Part shown: one piece after another, positions 37,538 through 45,180 of the stretch | Layout: every line of letters begins with the position of its first letter | How positions within the stretch are numbered: the first letter of the stretch is position 1 | Assembly: GCA_022841915.1 (NCBI GenBank) | Contig: JALHQN010000004.1 | Location: 62,001 to 126,000 of the forward strand | Length of the DNA: 64,000 nucleotides | Source: Burkholderiales bacterium | GTDB lineage: Bacteria > Pseudomonadota > Gammaproteobacteria > Burkholderiales > WYBJ01 | Direction of reading: 5' to 3' | Program-made: the position numbers and the translations under genes | Notes under the pieces: generated by a model | What the model was told of the DNA's origin: nothing | The model's input: only the letters and a program-made list of their open reading frames with translations | Database searches by the model: none

Positions 37538-38677
37538 TCATCCAGCCAAGTTCGAGAGTGACGTGGGCGCCATGACCTCGATGCCCATTTCGCGGACGGT
37601 CGCTGCGATGGCGTCGACGGCACGACGGATGTCGGCACTGCGCAGCGCGCCTATGCATCCGACCCGAAAGGTCTCGACCGTGGTGAGCTTGCCGGGATAG
37701 ATGACGAAGCCCCGGGCTCGCATGCGGCGATAGAATTCGGCAAAGTCGTACGCCGGATCCGGCGGCGCATGGAAGGTCACGATGATCGGCGCCTGCACAT
37801 CATCGCCGATGAATGTTTCAAAGCCGAGACTGCGCATGCCGTCGACGAGCACCGAGCAGTGCTCCGTGTATCGGGCCAGGCGGGCGGGCTGCCCGCCTTC
37901 GGCCGTGAACTGATCGATGGCCGCGCGCAATGCCGCCACGACATGCGTCGGCGGCGTGAAGCGCCATTGACCGGTCTTCTGCAGGTAGGTCCATTGATCG
38001 TGCAGATCGAGGGCGAGCGAATGCGCGCAGCCTGCCGCCGATTCGACGACGGTGCGCCGCGCGACGACGAACCCCATGCCCGGCACGCCCTCCAGACACT
38101 TGCCCGAGGCGGCGATCAGGGCATCGACCGGCATCGTTCGCAGATCGATGGGCAGGGCGCCGAAGGAACTCATGGCATCGACGACGAGACGCCGTCCATG
38201 GGCTGCGACGATACCGGCGATCTGCGGCAAAGGGTTCAGGACGCCGGTGCCGGTTTCGCAATGCACCTGCGCCACGTGCGTGATGTCGGCATCCTCGCGC
38301 AAGGCGGCGTCGATGCGTTGCGGATCGATGGCTTGGCTCTCGGGATGATCGAGCACCACGAATTCGCGGCCGAGGTAGCTCAGAATGCGCGCGATGCGCA
38401 GGCAATAGGCGCCATTGCTGGGCACGAGCGTCTTGCTGCGCCGGGGAACGAAGCTGCCCAGGGCCGCTTCGACAGCGAAGGTGCCGCTGCCTTGCAGCGG
38501 AATGCACACGTGGGTGTCGGCCGCATGCACGACGTCCACGATGTCGGCGCATACCGAGGCTGTGAGCGCGTTGAAGGCGCTGTCCCACGAGCCCCAATCG
38601 CGCAGCATCGCCGCCTTGGTCTGGGGCGAGGTCGTCAGCGGCCCCGGCGTCAACAGGACGGGATCGGGGGCAGTCAT
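37538..38677 (-). CDS. phnW: 2-aminoethylphosphonate:pyruvate aminotransferase PhnW
   Basis: 379 residues. It begins [18 protein letters not shown] and RDWGSWD, signature of PhnW; contains [18 protein letters not shown], and the PLP lysine Lys193 in [15 protein letters not shown]. It moves the amino group of 2-aminoethylphosphonate to pyruvate, giving phosphonoacetaldehyde and alanine. The next step here would need a phosphonoacetaldehyde dehydrogenase (PhnY), which is not in the window; PhnA upstream would then hydrolyse phosphonoacetate. It overlaps the HD gene region by the ATGA at 37538-37541. Confidence 0.95.
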   Translation of the reverse strand: MTAPDPVLLTPGPLTTSPQTKAAMLRDWGSWDSAFNALTASVCADIVDVVHAADTHVCIPLQGSGTFAVEAALGSFVPRRSKTLVPSNGAYCLRIARILSYLGREFVVLDHPESQAIDPQRIDAALREDADITHVAQVHCETGTGVLNPLPQIAGIVAAHGRRLVVDAMSSFGALPIDLRTMPVDALIAASGKCLEGVPGMGFVVARRTVVESAAGCAHSLALDLHDQWTYLQKTGQWRFTPPTHVVAALRAAIDQFTAEGGQPARLARYTEHCSVLVDGMRSLGFETFIGDDVQAPIIVTFHAPPDPAYDFAEFYRRMRARGFVIYPGKLTTVETFRVGCIGALRSADIRRAVDAIAATVREMGIEVMAPTSLSNLAG

Positions 38678-38747
38678 GGCAAAGGCATAAAAGGCACGGT
38701 GACGGCGCGGAGCATGCGCTTGTCTGAAGCGGCGTCGGTCGCGGCGA

Positions 38748-38885
38748 TCATGTTTGCCACGTCGTTGGGCGCGCCATCATGCGAACGAGCGCTTCGCCCG
38801 CTGCCGGCGGCCACAGCGGATGCGACTGCAGGAGAAAGGGGTCGTTGGGCGTCTCGTAGACTGCGACCCTGCCGCTCGTCGGCAT
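38748..38885 (-). pseudogene. 5' fragment of an alcohol dehydrogenase-like gene
   Basis: A 45-codon frame starts with ATG at 38885, ten bases after the phnA stop, and ends at TGA (38750-38748). The first 36 residues (MPTSGRVAVYETPNDPFLLQ, then SHPLWPPAAGEALVRM) resemble the start of zinc-type medium-chain alcohol dehydrogenases, where a short strand pair is followed by a P-x-x-GE-x-LVR segment. After LVRM the sequence diverges and stops; no further ADH sequence appears before phnW. MDR-type dehydrogenases occur in phosphonate loci, so this is probably a remnant left by an internal deletion. The homology is by eye. Confidence 0.5.
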
Positions 38886-38894
38886 GCTCACGGC

Positions 38895-40142
38895 TCAGGC
38901 GGCTGCGCCGTTGATGGCGAAGTCGAAGATCTGGTGGCTCTTGAGCCCGGCAGCGTCGCGCGCCGCGTAGGCGGCGGCCAATCGACGGTTGATGATGAAG
39001 GGCACGCGTGCCTCTGTGACGGAGCCGTGGCTGCGCAGTCGAGCGTCCGCAAGATTGGAGAGGTCATGCTCGGCTTGCGCCGCGCCGATGACCGTGCCGG
39101 CATCGCCGATCACGACGACATCGCCCTCGCGGTCCGCCGGCAGTTCGAAGCGTGAACATGCCGTGGCCTTGTCCAGAGCCATCATGACGCCGGGCAAATC
39201 CTTCACGTGCTCGATGATCGCCTCGGGCGTGGCGCGGCTCCCGCGGCAGTAGACCCGCACGAAGCCGCCGAGCGCGCCGTGATGGCGCACGAACGCGTCG
39301 GTGATCGGGCAGATCACCTTCGTCTCGCCAGTGCCGAAATGACGATCGAGTATGTCCTGCAGGAACACGACATTGGGCTTGCCATCGGCAGTCGACTTGT
39401 CGTTCATGCCGTGATCGGCCGTGACCGCCACCACGGCACCGAGCGCATCGAGACGCCCGATCGCGTCGTCCACGCGGCGGTAAAACTCGTCGGCCACCGG
39501 GTCGCCCGGCGCATGCTTGTGCTGGATGTAGTCGGTGAGCGAGAGGAACATGAGGTCGGGGCGGTCGCGTGCCAAGAGCCGGATCCCCGCTTCGAGCACG
39601 AAGAGCGACAGCTCCATGGAGTACATGTCGGGCTGTGGCATGCCGGTCAGCGCGAGGACGTTCTCGATCCCGTTCTCGGCCAAGGTGCAGGTGCTGGCCA
39701 ATTCGGCCGAGAAGCTGACGTTGCCCTTGGAAAGATCCAGACCCTTGCCGAGCTGCGAACGCAGCTTGTCCTTGGCGGTGATGGAGACGACCCGAGCGCC
39801 CGCGTCGGCGAATTCAGCGAGCAGCGTGCGGCTGCGCAGCAGTTCGGGGCCGGTCATGACCACGGCTTGCCCCTGCTCGTTGAGATAGAAGTTGCCGGAG
39901 ATGCCGTGCACGGCAGGCGGCGCGCCCGTGATCAGCGACATGTTGTTGGGACATGTGAAGCTGGGCACCGTGCCCTCGGCGATGGCGCTGTATCCGTCTC
40001 GGACGAAGCGGGCGATGTTCGGAACGATGCCCGCCGCGATGCCGTGGTCGAAGTAGGCGGGATCGCCGCCATCGACGCAGATCACGACCACAGGTTGCTT
40101 CGGAAACGCGTAGGTGACGCCGTTGAGGTGTATGTTTGTCAT
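38895..40142 (-). CDS. phnA: Phosphonoacetate hydrolase PhnA
   Basis: 415 residues, close to known PhnA. Alkaline phosphatase-superfamily metal sites are visible: VDGGD (residues 23-27), the Thr nucleophile in PSFTCPNNMS (Thr63), LTDYIQHKHAPGD, TADHGMNDK and LRSHGSVTEA. It cleaves the C-P bond of phosphonoacetate to acetate and phosphate with two zinc ions. First intact gene of the phosphonate block; upstream lies only a broken permease gene. It may provide the last step of the PhnW-PhnY-PhnA pathway if PhnY is encoded elsewhere. Confidence 0.93.
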   Translation of the reverse strand: MTNIHLNGVTYAFPKQPVVVICVDGGDPAYFDHGIAAGIVPNIARFVRDGYSAIAEGTVPSFTCPNNMSLITGAPPAVHGISGNFYLNEQGQAVVMTGPELLRSRTLLAEFADAGARVVSITAKDKLRSQLGKGLDLSKGNVSFSAELASTCTLAENGIENVLALTGMPQPDMYSMELSLFVLEAGIRLLARDRPDLMFLSLTDYIQHKHAPGDPVADEFYRRVDDAIGRLDALGAVVAVTADHGMNDKSTADGKPNVVFLQDILDRHFGTGETKVICPITDAFVRHHGALGGFVRVYCRGSRATPEAIIEHVKDLPGVMMALDKATACSRFELPADREGDVVVIGDAGTVIGAAQAEHDLSNLADARLRSHGSVTEARVPFIINRRLAAAYAARDAAGLKSHQIFDFAINGAAA

Positions 40143-40165
40143 GGTCCAGTATCGGGTCAGATCGT

Positions 40166-40464
40166 CTATTGACGAATGCGAGCGGAAATCCGGTCGATCA
40201 AGATCACGCCGACGATGATAATCAACAGAGTGGCCGCAGTCTCGACATAGTCGAAACCGCGCATCACTTCACGAAGGATCGCCCCGATACCGGTCGCGCC
40301 GATGATCCCGAGTACCGGGCGGAGCGGACGTTCGATTCGAACCGATAAAGCCGATCGGGATCCCGCACGACCGGGGTGATCCCGCCCTGGCGGATCTGCT
40401 CGAGCGGCTGTCCGCCCGTGGCGCGTACCTGTTCCACCAGCCTCCGATCGATCGACTCCGCTTG
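40166..40464 (-). pseudogene. phnE: Truncated, frameshifted phosphonate ABC permease (phnE remnant)
   Basis: Two adjoining minus-strand frames together encode a PhnE C-terminus. The upstream part (40464 to about 40318) reads ...RLVEQVRATGGQPLEQIRQGG... and ends LYRFESNVRSA; the downstream part, one frame over (about 40317 to 40166), reads VLGIIGATGIGAILREVMRG, then FDYVETAATLLIIIVGVILIDRISARIRQ-type helix sequence to the stop. In PhnE proteins these join as RFE.NVRSA-T-VLGI, so one base has been lost near 40316. An in-frame stop at 40465-40467 cuts the upstream frame, and the earlier transmembrane part of PhnE is not recognisable beyond it. The gene is therefore both truncated and frameshifted. 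Confidence 0.75.
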
Positions 40465-40779
40465 TCAATGTTACAGAAAGATGACGATCACAATGACCCA
40501 GGAATAGTCCGGTTCTTGGGGGAGGGGAGTCGAGGTACGCGGCTGGGGGGGCGCTGCTTGCCCGACGAACCGATAGGTCGCCACGGCACTGCGTTCGGCC
40601 TCATCGAGCAGGCGGGGCTGTCCGTTCCGGAAGTGACGAGGCGTTCGAGCTACGTCGAAATGTTTTGCGTGCTGTCTCGGCCCGTCGCGAATGCGTCGGG
40701 CTGGTTCGCACGATGCGCCTTGGGCGGCGATCGTGCTTGCGCGTTCGCGCGGAGGGGACGTTACGTTGTGGTGCTGAGG
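40465..40779. other. Non-coding region upstream of the phnE remnant
   Basis: 315 bases with no supported gene. One minus-strand frame ends in a hydrophobic VIVIVIFL just before the phnE remnant; it might be eroded permease sequence, but it is Arg/Pro-rich upstream and I could not match it to PhnE. Confidence 0.35.
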
Positions 40780-40980
40780 TTAAGCGAGTTCAGGGTCTGC
40801 GGTCGCGTTGCCGGGGTGGCCGAGCGTGGCGGAGAGAGCGGAGTTGCGGGTGGAATCGAGACCGCGATTCGAGTGCGCCGGATGGCGGGTTGCATAAAAA
40901 TTTTGCCGCAGAATTTCGTCGACCATATCTGCCCAGTTCATGTCGACCGTCTTGCCTTCGAGCAGATTTTTCGCGTCCAT
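40780..40980 (-). CDS. Small protein of unknown function
   Basis: 66 residues from the ATG at 40980, with AGGTGA well placed upstream and a -10-like TAGAAT (minus strand) further up. Starts MDAKNLLEGKTVDMNWADMV, then DEILRQNFYATRHP; the tail is Ser/Asn/Thr-rich. Base composition is less GC-rich than its neighbours. I do not recognise the family. The acidic amphipathic start and good ribosome site make it a plausible real gene. Confidence 0.4.
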   Translation of the reverse strand: MDAKNLLEGKTVDMNWADMVDEILRQNFYATRHPAHSNRGLDSTRNSALSATLGHPGNATADPELA

Positions 40981-41102
40981 TGCATCACCTGTCTGAGAGC
41001 CTATCGAGCGCGTGATTCTAACGTTGCGCCGATCCGGCTTTGGTTGAGAAATCTGCATCTATAGGTTTACCGAATCTCGCGACCGAGTCTAGTCGATTGA
41101 AT

Positions 41103-42059
41103 TTAATAAATTCTCATGGCCGAGTAGGCACGCGACCGCCGCCTCAGGCGCCAGGCGATACACCCGAGACCAGCCATGAAAAGCGCGTAGTGGCCAGGTT
41201 CGGAGACTGGCGTCAGGACGAATAGTCGCGAGTTCGGCGTGCCCGAATCTTCTGCGACCAGGTAGATGTTGCCGCGGTGATCGATCGTGACGCCTTCGAC
41301 GGCCTGTGATGACATCGAGGACAGGTCGAACTGGCTCAATACCTGTCCGGTTCGGTCGGTCTCGACGAGTTTGCTGGAGGCCTCGCTGAGCACGAGCAGG
41401 TTATCCGCAGCTGGCGTGCCCGCGAGCGCATCCACCGGCGACAGTACTGCAATGTCGGAGAGGCTCACCAAGCCGAGCAGCGAAGCATCGAAGAGGGGGG
41501 CCATGGTCGAGGTGCCGCCGCCCAGTGCGAACGAGAGCCGGCCTGCCCGAACCTCGCGCGGGTTGGTCTGTTTCACCGAGACGAACGTATCGGTTCGCGG
41601 ATCGTAGCTCAACCCCTCGACACCGGCGTTGTTGTAGGCGAAATCCGAGATCGATGCCCAGGGTGCGTTCGCCAGCGATGTGCTGCCGCCGGGCACATAG
41701 GTGAATCGAAACGCGTCCTGCAACCGTTCTTCCGCGACGACGAGTACGCCGTTGCCCAGGTAAGCGAGACCTTCCGCATCGTTGTGGCGGGTGGAACTGG
41801 GCCAGTCGCTGAAACGCATGTGAGAAAGCGTTTGCCCCGTGAGCGACAACTCCATGACGCCCAGACCCTCGTCGCCGACGATGAAGAGCGAGTTCCGATC
41901 CCTTGCATACGTCACCGCGGAGGCCTCGAGACCGAGCCCCCCGCGTGTCTCGATGGCATAGTCGCCGGTGAGCGTATACCGGGCGAGATCGATCGAGTCG
42001 GCCGCCTGCGTAGTGGTGAACGCCAGGGCGGTGGCGGTTGCGATCAGCATCCGTGCCAT
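41103..42059 (-). CDS. PEP-CTERM protein with SdiA-regulated/YjiK-like propeller
   Basis: 318 residues from the ATG at 42059 (AAGGAGC upstream). A signal peptide ends near TTTQAAD. The body has beta-propeller-like repeats (AVTYARDRNSLFIVGDEG, AEGLAYLGNGVLVVAEERLQ, GVEGLSYDPRTDTFVSVK, VEGVTIDHRGNIYLVAEDSG), the pattern of SdiA-regulated/phytase-like secreted proteins. The C-terminus has the PEP-CTERM sorting pattern in variant form: SEPGHYALFMAGLGCIAW followed by an Arg-rich end. Such proteins are processed by exosortase and linked to exopolysaccharide. It lies 11 bases after another PEP-CTERM gene. Confidence 0.82.
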   Translation of the reverse strand: MARMLIATATALAFTTTQAADSIDLARYTLTGDYAIETRGGLGLEASAVTYARDRNSLFIVGDEGLGVMELSLTGQTLSHMRFSDWPSSTRHNDAEGLAYLGNGVLVVAEERLQDAFRFTYVPGGSTSLANAPWASISDFAYNNAGVEGLSYDPRTDTFVSVKQTNPREVRAGRLSFALGGGTSTMAPLFDASLLGLVSLSDIAVLSPVDALAGTPAADNLLVLSEASSKLVETDRTGQVLSQFDLSSMSSQAVEGVTIDHRGNIYLVAEDSGTPNSRLFVLTPVSEPGHYALFMAGLGCIAWRLRRRSRAYSAMRIY

Positions 42060-42070
42060 CGGTTGCTCCT

Positions 42071-42742
42071 TCAGCGCTGGTTGCTGGCGCGACGGCGCAC
42101 CATCGTGCCGACGAGCGCGAGGCCCGCGATCATGAGCGCGTAGGTTTCGGGCTCCGGTACCGGAGCGAACACGTAGGCACCCGGATTGCCGATGTCTCCG
42201 TCGAGCGAAGCATAGGAGCCGAAGCCGTCGCCGACGCTGGACAACACCCAGTCGGAAGTCACCGTCGAGGGAACGACAGCGGCGGCCGAGCCGGGATTGC
42301 CACTCACGCGCAATGTGCGCGGGGTGCCGGGAAACGCCACGTCGCCGTAGGTGAAGCGCTCCACGAGCGTACCCTGCGAGTCGAACACATTGATCTCGTC
42401 GGGGCGTCCGAGGTTGATCGAGTTGTCGCCGATGATTTTCACGCTCGGCGCAAGCATCCATCCGCTGCGGAAGAGATCGGCGCTGCGCTCGGAGATGATG
42501 ACAGACTGTCCGATCGCGACCGTGCCGAAGGCCGTAAGGTCGAGGCCCGCGGCGAAGTTGCGCGAATCGTCGTCGTAGCGCCAGCCGGTCATGTCGATGG
42601 GGGCATTGCCCATGTTGGTGAGTTCGATGAACTCGTCGGCATTGCCGTTGTACATCCACTCCGTGACTTCGATCTTGGCTGCGGCCTGAGAGGCGAGCAT
42701 GATCGCCGCGGTCGCGACCATCGCGTAGGGTAGTTTGGACAT
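42071..42742 (-). CDS. PEP-CTERM protein with lamin-tail domain
   Basis: 223 residues. A signal peptide (cleavage near SQAAAKIE) is followed by a lamin-tail-like beta domain: KIEVTEWMYNGNADEFIELT, GNAPIDMTGWRYDDDSRNF and a final VSGNPGSAAA region. The C-terminus PVPEPETYALMIAGLALVG plus RRRASNQR is a standard PEP-CTERM signal. Probably a surface or matrix protein attached to polysaccharide after exosortase processing. It is the first of a two-gene unit with the YjiK-like protein. Confidence 0.85.
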   Translation of the reverse strand: MSKLPYAMVATAAIMLASQAAAKIEVTEWMYNGNADEFIELTNMGNAPIDMTGWRYDDDSRNFAAGLDLTAFGTVAIGQSVIISERSADLFRSGWMLAPSVKIIGDNSINLGRPDEINVFDSQGTLVERFTYGDVAFPGTPRTLRVSGNPGSAAAVVPSTVTSDWVLSSVGDGFGSYASLDGDIGNPGAYVFAPVPEPETYALMIAGLALVGTMVRRRASNQR

Positions 42743-42870
42743 GGGATCGCTCCGTCAAATTGGGTGAGCTGCACGCTCGGTCACGACGAGACCGTATGCC
42801 GAGACGGATCCCAGGCTATCGAGGTTGTGTGACGCTTTGACGATCGAACCGCTTGTGTCCGGAGGGCATG

Positions 42871-43188
42871 TCACCGCCCGGGATCGACACCTTGCCCAAC
42901 ACGATCCGGCGCACGATCGATGGATCGCGCCGCAAGCACGCCGCCCCGATAGCGCTTGCCGTGCAGGCTGCGCGCCGCGCGCAAGGCGGTTTCCGGTACG
43001 GCGAACTCGACGTAGCCGAAGCCCCACGGCGCGCCTGTCTGCGGATCTCGCTCGATCGATGCAACCACGACATCGCCGTACTCCCGACAGAGCTCCGAGA
43101 GTTCCCGAGCGTTCATCGGGCAGGGCAAGCCGCTCACGTAGATCGTTCGATAATCCGCAATTCCCAAGTCGCTTTTCTCCATCGACAT
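42871..43188 (-). CDS. Small RRM-type RNA-binding protein
   Basis: 105 residues from the ATG at 43188; an in-frame TTG 15 codons upstream is possible but would add a hydrophobic leader that does not suit an RNA-binding protein. RNP2 is TIYVSGL and RNP1 is GFGYVEF, the two hallmarks of an RRM domain, followed by a short basic tail. Single-RRM proteins occur in cyanobacteria and some proteobacteria and probably act on mRNA. It is divergent from the secretion operon. Confidence 0.8.
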   Translation of the reverse strand: MSMEKSDLGIADYRTIYVSGLPCPMNARELSELCREYGDVVVASIERDPQTGAPWGFGYVEFAVPETALRAARSLHGKRYRGGVLAARSIDRAPDRVGQGVDPGR

Positions 43189-43567
43189 GGCGCCAAAGAA
43201 AAAAGCAGCCAGCGTTTGCGCGAAACGTTTCAAGTCGTTGCCGAATCAACCTACCTCATTCGTATTTCCGGCGTGTGAATCTTTCGCGCCGTGAGCTAGT
43301 CCCGGTGGACTAGCGATTCCGTCCGGCATGAAGTCGCACATCGGCTTCTCGGTGCTGCGGATCTGCGCCGCCGAGGCATGCCGAGAGGATCGCCCATCGC
43401 GGGGATGCGTCTTTCCGTCGCCTTACTTGGAGCTCGGCGAGCATGGGGCGGCAGCGCTTTGCTTCTGCTGCCATCGGTCGGAATCCGAGGTTAATCGCCT
43501 TGTCATGTTGCGCGGATAGATTGCGGTCTCCCAAGCCGCACGCTGTCCCCATCGGATCCGCAACATC
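43189..43567. other. Divergent control region upstream of the secretion operon
   Basis: 379 bases between the RRM gene and the first pseudopilin gene. No gene is supported here. Its main feature is the perfect 20-base palindrome at 43295-43314. A TTGTCA at 43500-43505 has no -10 element at the right distance. Confidence 0.5.
43295..43314. promoter_or_regulatory. 20-base palindrome, candidate operator (site 1)
   Basis: GCTAGTCC-CGGT-GGACTAGC, perfect eight-base arms, about 254 bases upstream of the first pseudopilin start. Twenty-base dyads of this kind are typical targets of LuxR-type regulators, and the operon downstream encodes an EpsA-type LuxR protein. The half site TAGTCC-N4-GG recurs three times before the PEP-CTERM gene at 55342. 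The link to EpsA is inference. Confidence 0.55.
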
Positions 43568-43996
43568 ATGCTCTCTTTCCCCGCACTCCCCGCGCGTCAA
43601 AAGGCATTCACGCTGCTCGAACTGCTCGTGGTGATGGTCATCATCGGCCTGCTGGCCGGCTTCGTCGCCCCCCGCTACTTCGGCCAGATCGGCAAGTCGG
43701 AGGTCAAGGTGGCTCGTGCCCAGATCGACGCCTTGGAAAAGGCGCTCGATCAGTATCGGCTGGACACCGGGCGTTATCCCAGCTCGGAGGAAGGGCTTGT
43801 CTCGCTCGTTGCGCAGCCCAGCGGCGCGGCCAAGTGGGCGGGGCCTTACCTGAGAAAGGATGTGCCGCTCGATCCCTGGGGTCGGCCCTATGTGTACCGA
43901 TTTCCCGGCGAGCAGCGGGACTTCGACGTGATGTCCTACGGCCGCGACGGCAAACCCGGCGGCAACGGCGAAGACCAGGACATCGGAAACTGGTGA
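43568..43996 (+). CDS. Major pseudopilin, GspG-like
   Basis: 142 residues. Prepilin signal: short basic leader then A|FTLLELLVVMVIIGLLAG, with Ala instead of Gly before the cut and the conserved Glu at mature position 5. The C-terminal domain keeps GspG features: DQYRLDTGRYPSSEEGL, PYLRKDVPLDPWGRPYVY and the calcium-site-like end YGRDGKPGGNGEDQDIGNW. GspG forms the pseudopilus that works as a piston in type II secretion. First gene of a long operon. Confidence 0.92.
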   Translation: MLSFPALPARQKAFTLLELLVVMVIIGLLAGFVAPRYFGQIGKSEVKVARAQIDALEKALDQYRLDTGRYPSSEEGLVSLVAQPSGAAKWAGPYLRKDVPLDPWGRPYVYRFPGEQRDFDVMSYGRDGKPGGNGEDQDIGNW

Positions 43997-44004
43997 GCAT
44001 CGCG

Positions 44005-45180
44005 ATGCGCTTCGAAGTGAGAGTGCTTGCGCCCGAGGGCATCGTGTCGATGCTGCTCGATGCCGAAGACGCGCGCGCTGCCGCCGAGCAGGCCAAGGCG
44101 CGCGGTCTGGCCATTCTCTCGGTGGTTCAGCGCCGGGAGAGCGTGCGCGGCACGGAGCGCTTCTCGCTCATCCTGTTCACCCAGGAACTGCTGGCGCTGT
44201 TGTCGGCAGGGCTGGGACTGATCGAGTCCATCACCGCACTCGCAGACCGGCAGGCGAACGCCGCCGCACGCACCGTGCTCGAGGGCGTCTTGCAGCACCT
44301 GCGCGACGGCAAGCCGCTGTCTGCGTCGCTCGCGCAGCACCCGCAGCTCTTTCCGGCGCTCTATGTCGAGACTGTTCGTGCGTCCGAGCAGACCGGTGCG
44401 TTGACCGAAGCCCTTGCCCGATTCGTCGCCTACCAGCGCCAGGTCGAGGACGTGCGGCAAACACTCGTCTCGGCCTTGATCTATCCCGCCTTGCTACTTG
44501 GCGTGGGCCTCCTGGTGTCCTTGTTTCTGGTGGGCTATGTCGTTCCCCGGTTCAGCGGCGTCTACGAAGATCTCGGTCGGGATTTGCCGTGGGCGTCCGG
44601 GCTGCTGTTCGCGATCGGTGCCGTGATCGACCGCAATCCAGCCATGAGTGTCGGCCTGCTGTTCACACTGGTGGCGACGATCGTACTGGCCGCTCGCTCG
44701 GAGACCTTTCGGCGTCGGCTCGGCGGCTGGTCGATGCGTGCCCCCTACATCGGCGAGCGTCTTCGCGTCTACCGACTCGCGCGCTTCTATCGGACCGTGA
44801 GCATGCTGCTGCATGGCGGTGTCCCGCTGGTCAGCGCGCTCAGGATGGTGGCGGGGCTGCTCGATCCGGCGTCGCGCGCACAACTCGAATCCGCGATCCA
44901 GCAGGTGCGTCAGGGGGAGGCCTTGTCGGTCGCACTGGAGCGCAACGGACTGACGACGGGCATCGCCCTGCGCATGCTGCAAGTCGGGGAGCGCAGCGGC
45001 GACCTCGGCGGTTTGATGGAGCGTGCGGCCGAATTCCACGAAGACGAACTCGCTCGCTGGGTCGCGCGCTTCACGCGCCTGTTCGAGCCGCTGCTGATGA
45101 TGGTCATCGGGCTACTCATCGGCGGCATCGTCGTGCTCATGTACATGCCGATCTTCGATCTCGCCGGGAGCCTGCAATGA
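44005..45180 (+). CDS. Type II secretion inner-membrane platform protein, GspF-like
   Basis: 391 residues from the ATG at 44005 (GGTGAG seven bases upstream); a GTG at 43993 overlapping the gspG stop is possible. Two T2SSF domains (about residues 50-175 and 255-380), each followed by membrane segments (for example YPALLLGVGLLVSLFLVGYVV and LLMMVIGLLIGGIVVLMYMP), give the GspF/PilC shape. It couples the ATPase to pseudopilus assembly. The stop overlaps the next start by ATGA. Confidence 0.93.
   Translation: MRFEVRVLAPEGIVSMLLDAEDARAAAEQAKARGLAILSVVQRRESVRGTERFSLILFTQELLALLSAGLGLIESITALADRQANAAARTVLEGVLQHLRDGKPLSASLAQHPQLFPALYVETVRASEQTGALTEALARFVAYQRQVEDVRQTLVSALIYPALLLGVGLLVSLFLVGYVVPRFSGVYEDLGRDLPWASGLLFAIGAVIDRNPAMSVGLLFTLVATIVLAARSETFRRRLGGWSMRAPYIGERLRVYRLARFYRTVSMLLHGGVPLVSALRMVAGLLDPASRAQLESAIQQVRQGEALSVALERNGLTTGIALRMLQVGERSGDLGGLMERAAEFHEDELARWVARFTRLFEPLLMMVIGLLIGGIVVLMYMPIFDLAGSLQ

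Noticed and set aside
40316-40317. phnE frameshift as a simple sequencing error
   Set aside because: Possible for the one base, but the missing upstream half of the gene and the neighbouring ADH fragment point to true decay.
40462-40640. Further upstream part of PhnE in another minus-strand frame, ending VIVIVIFL
   Set aside because: Only the last few residues look membrane-like; the rest is Arg/Pro-rich and could not be matched to PhnE.
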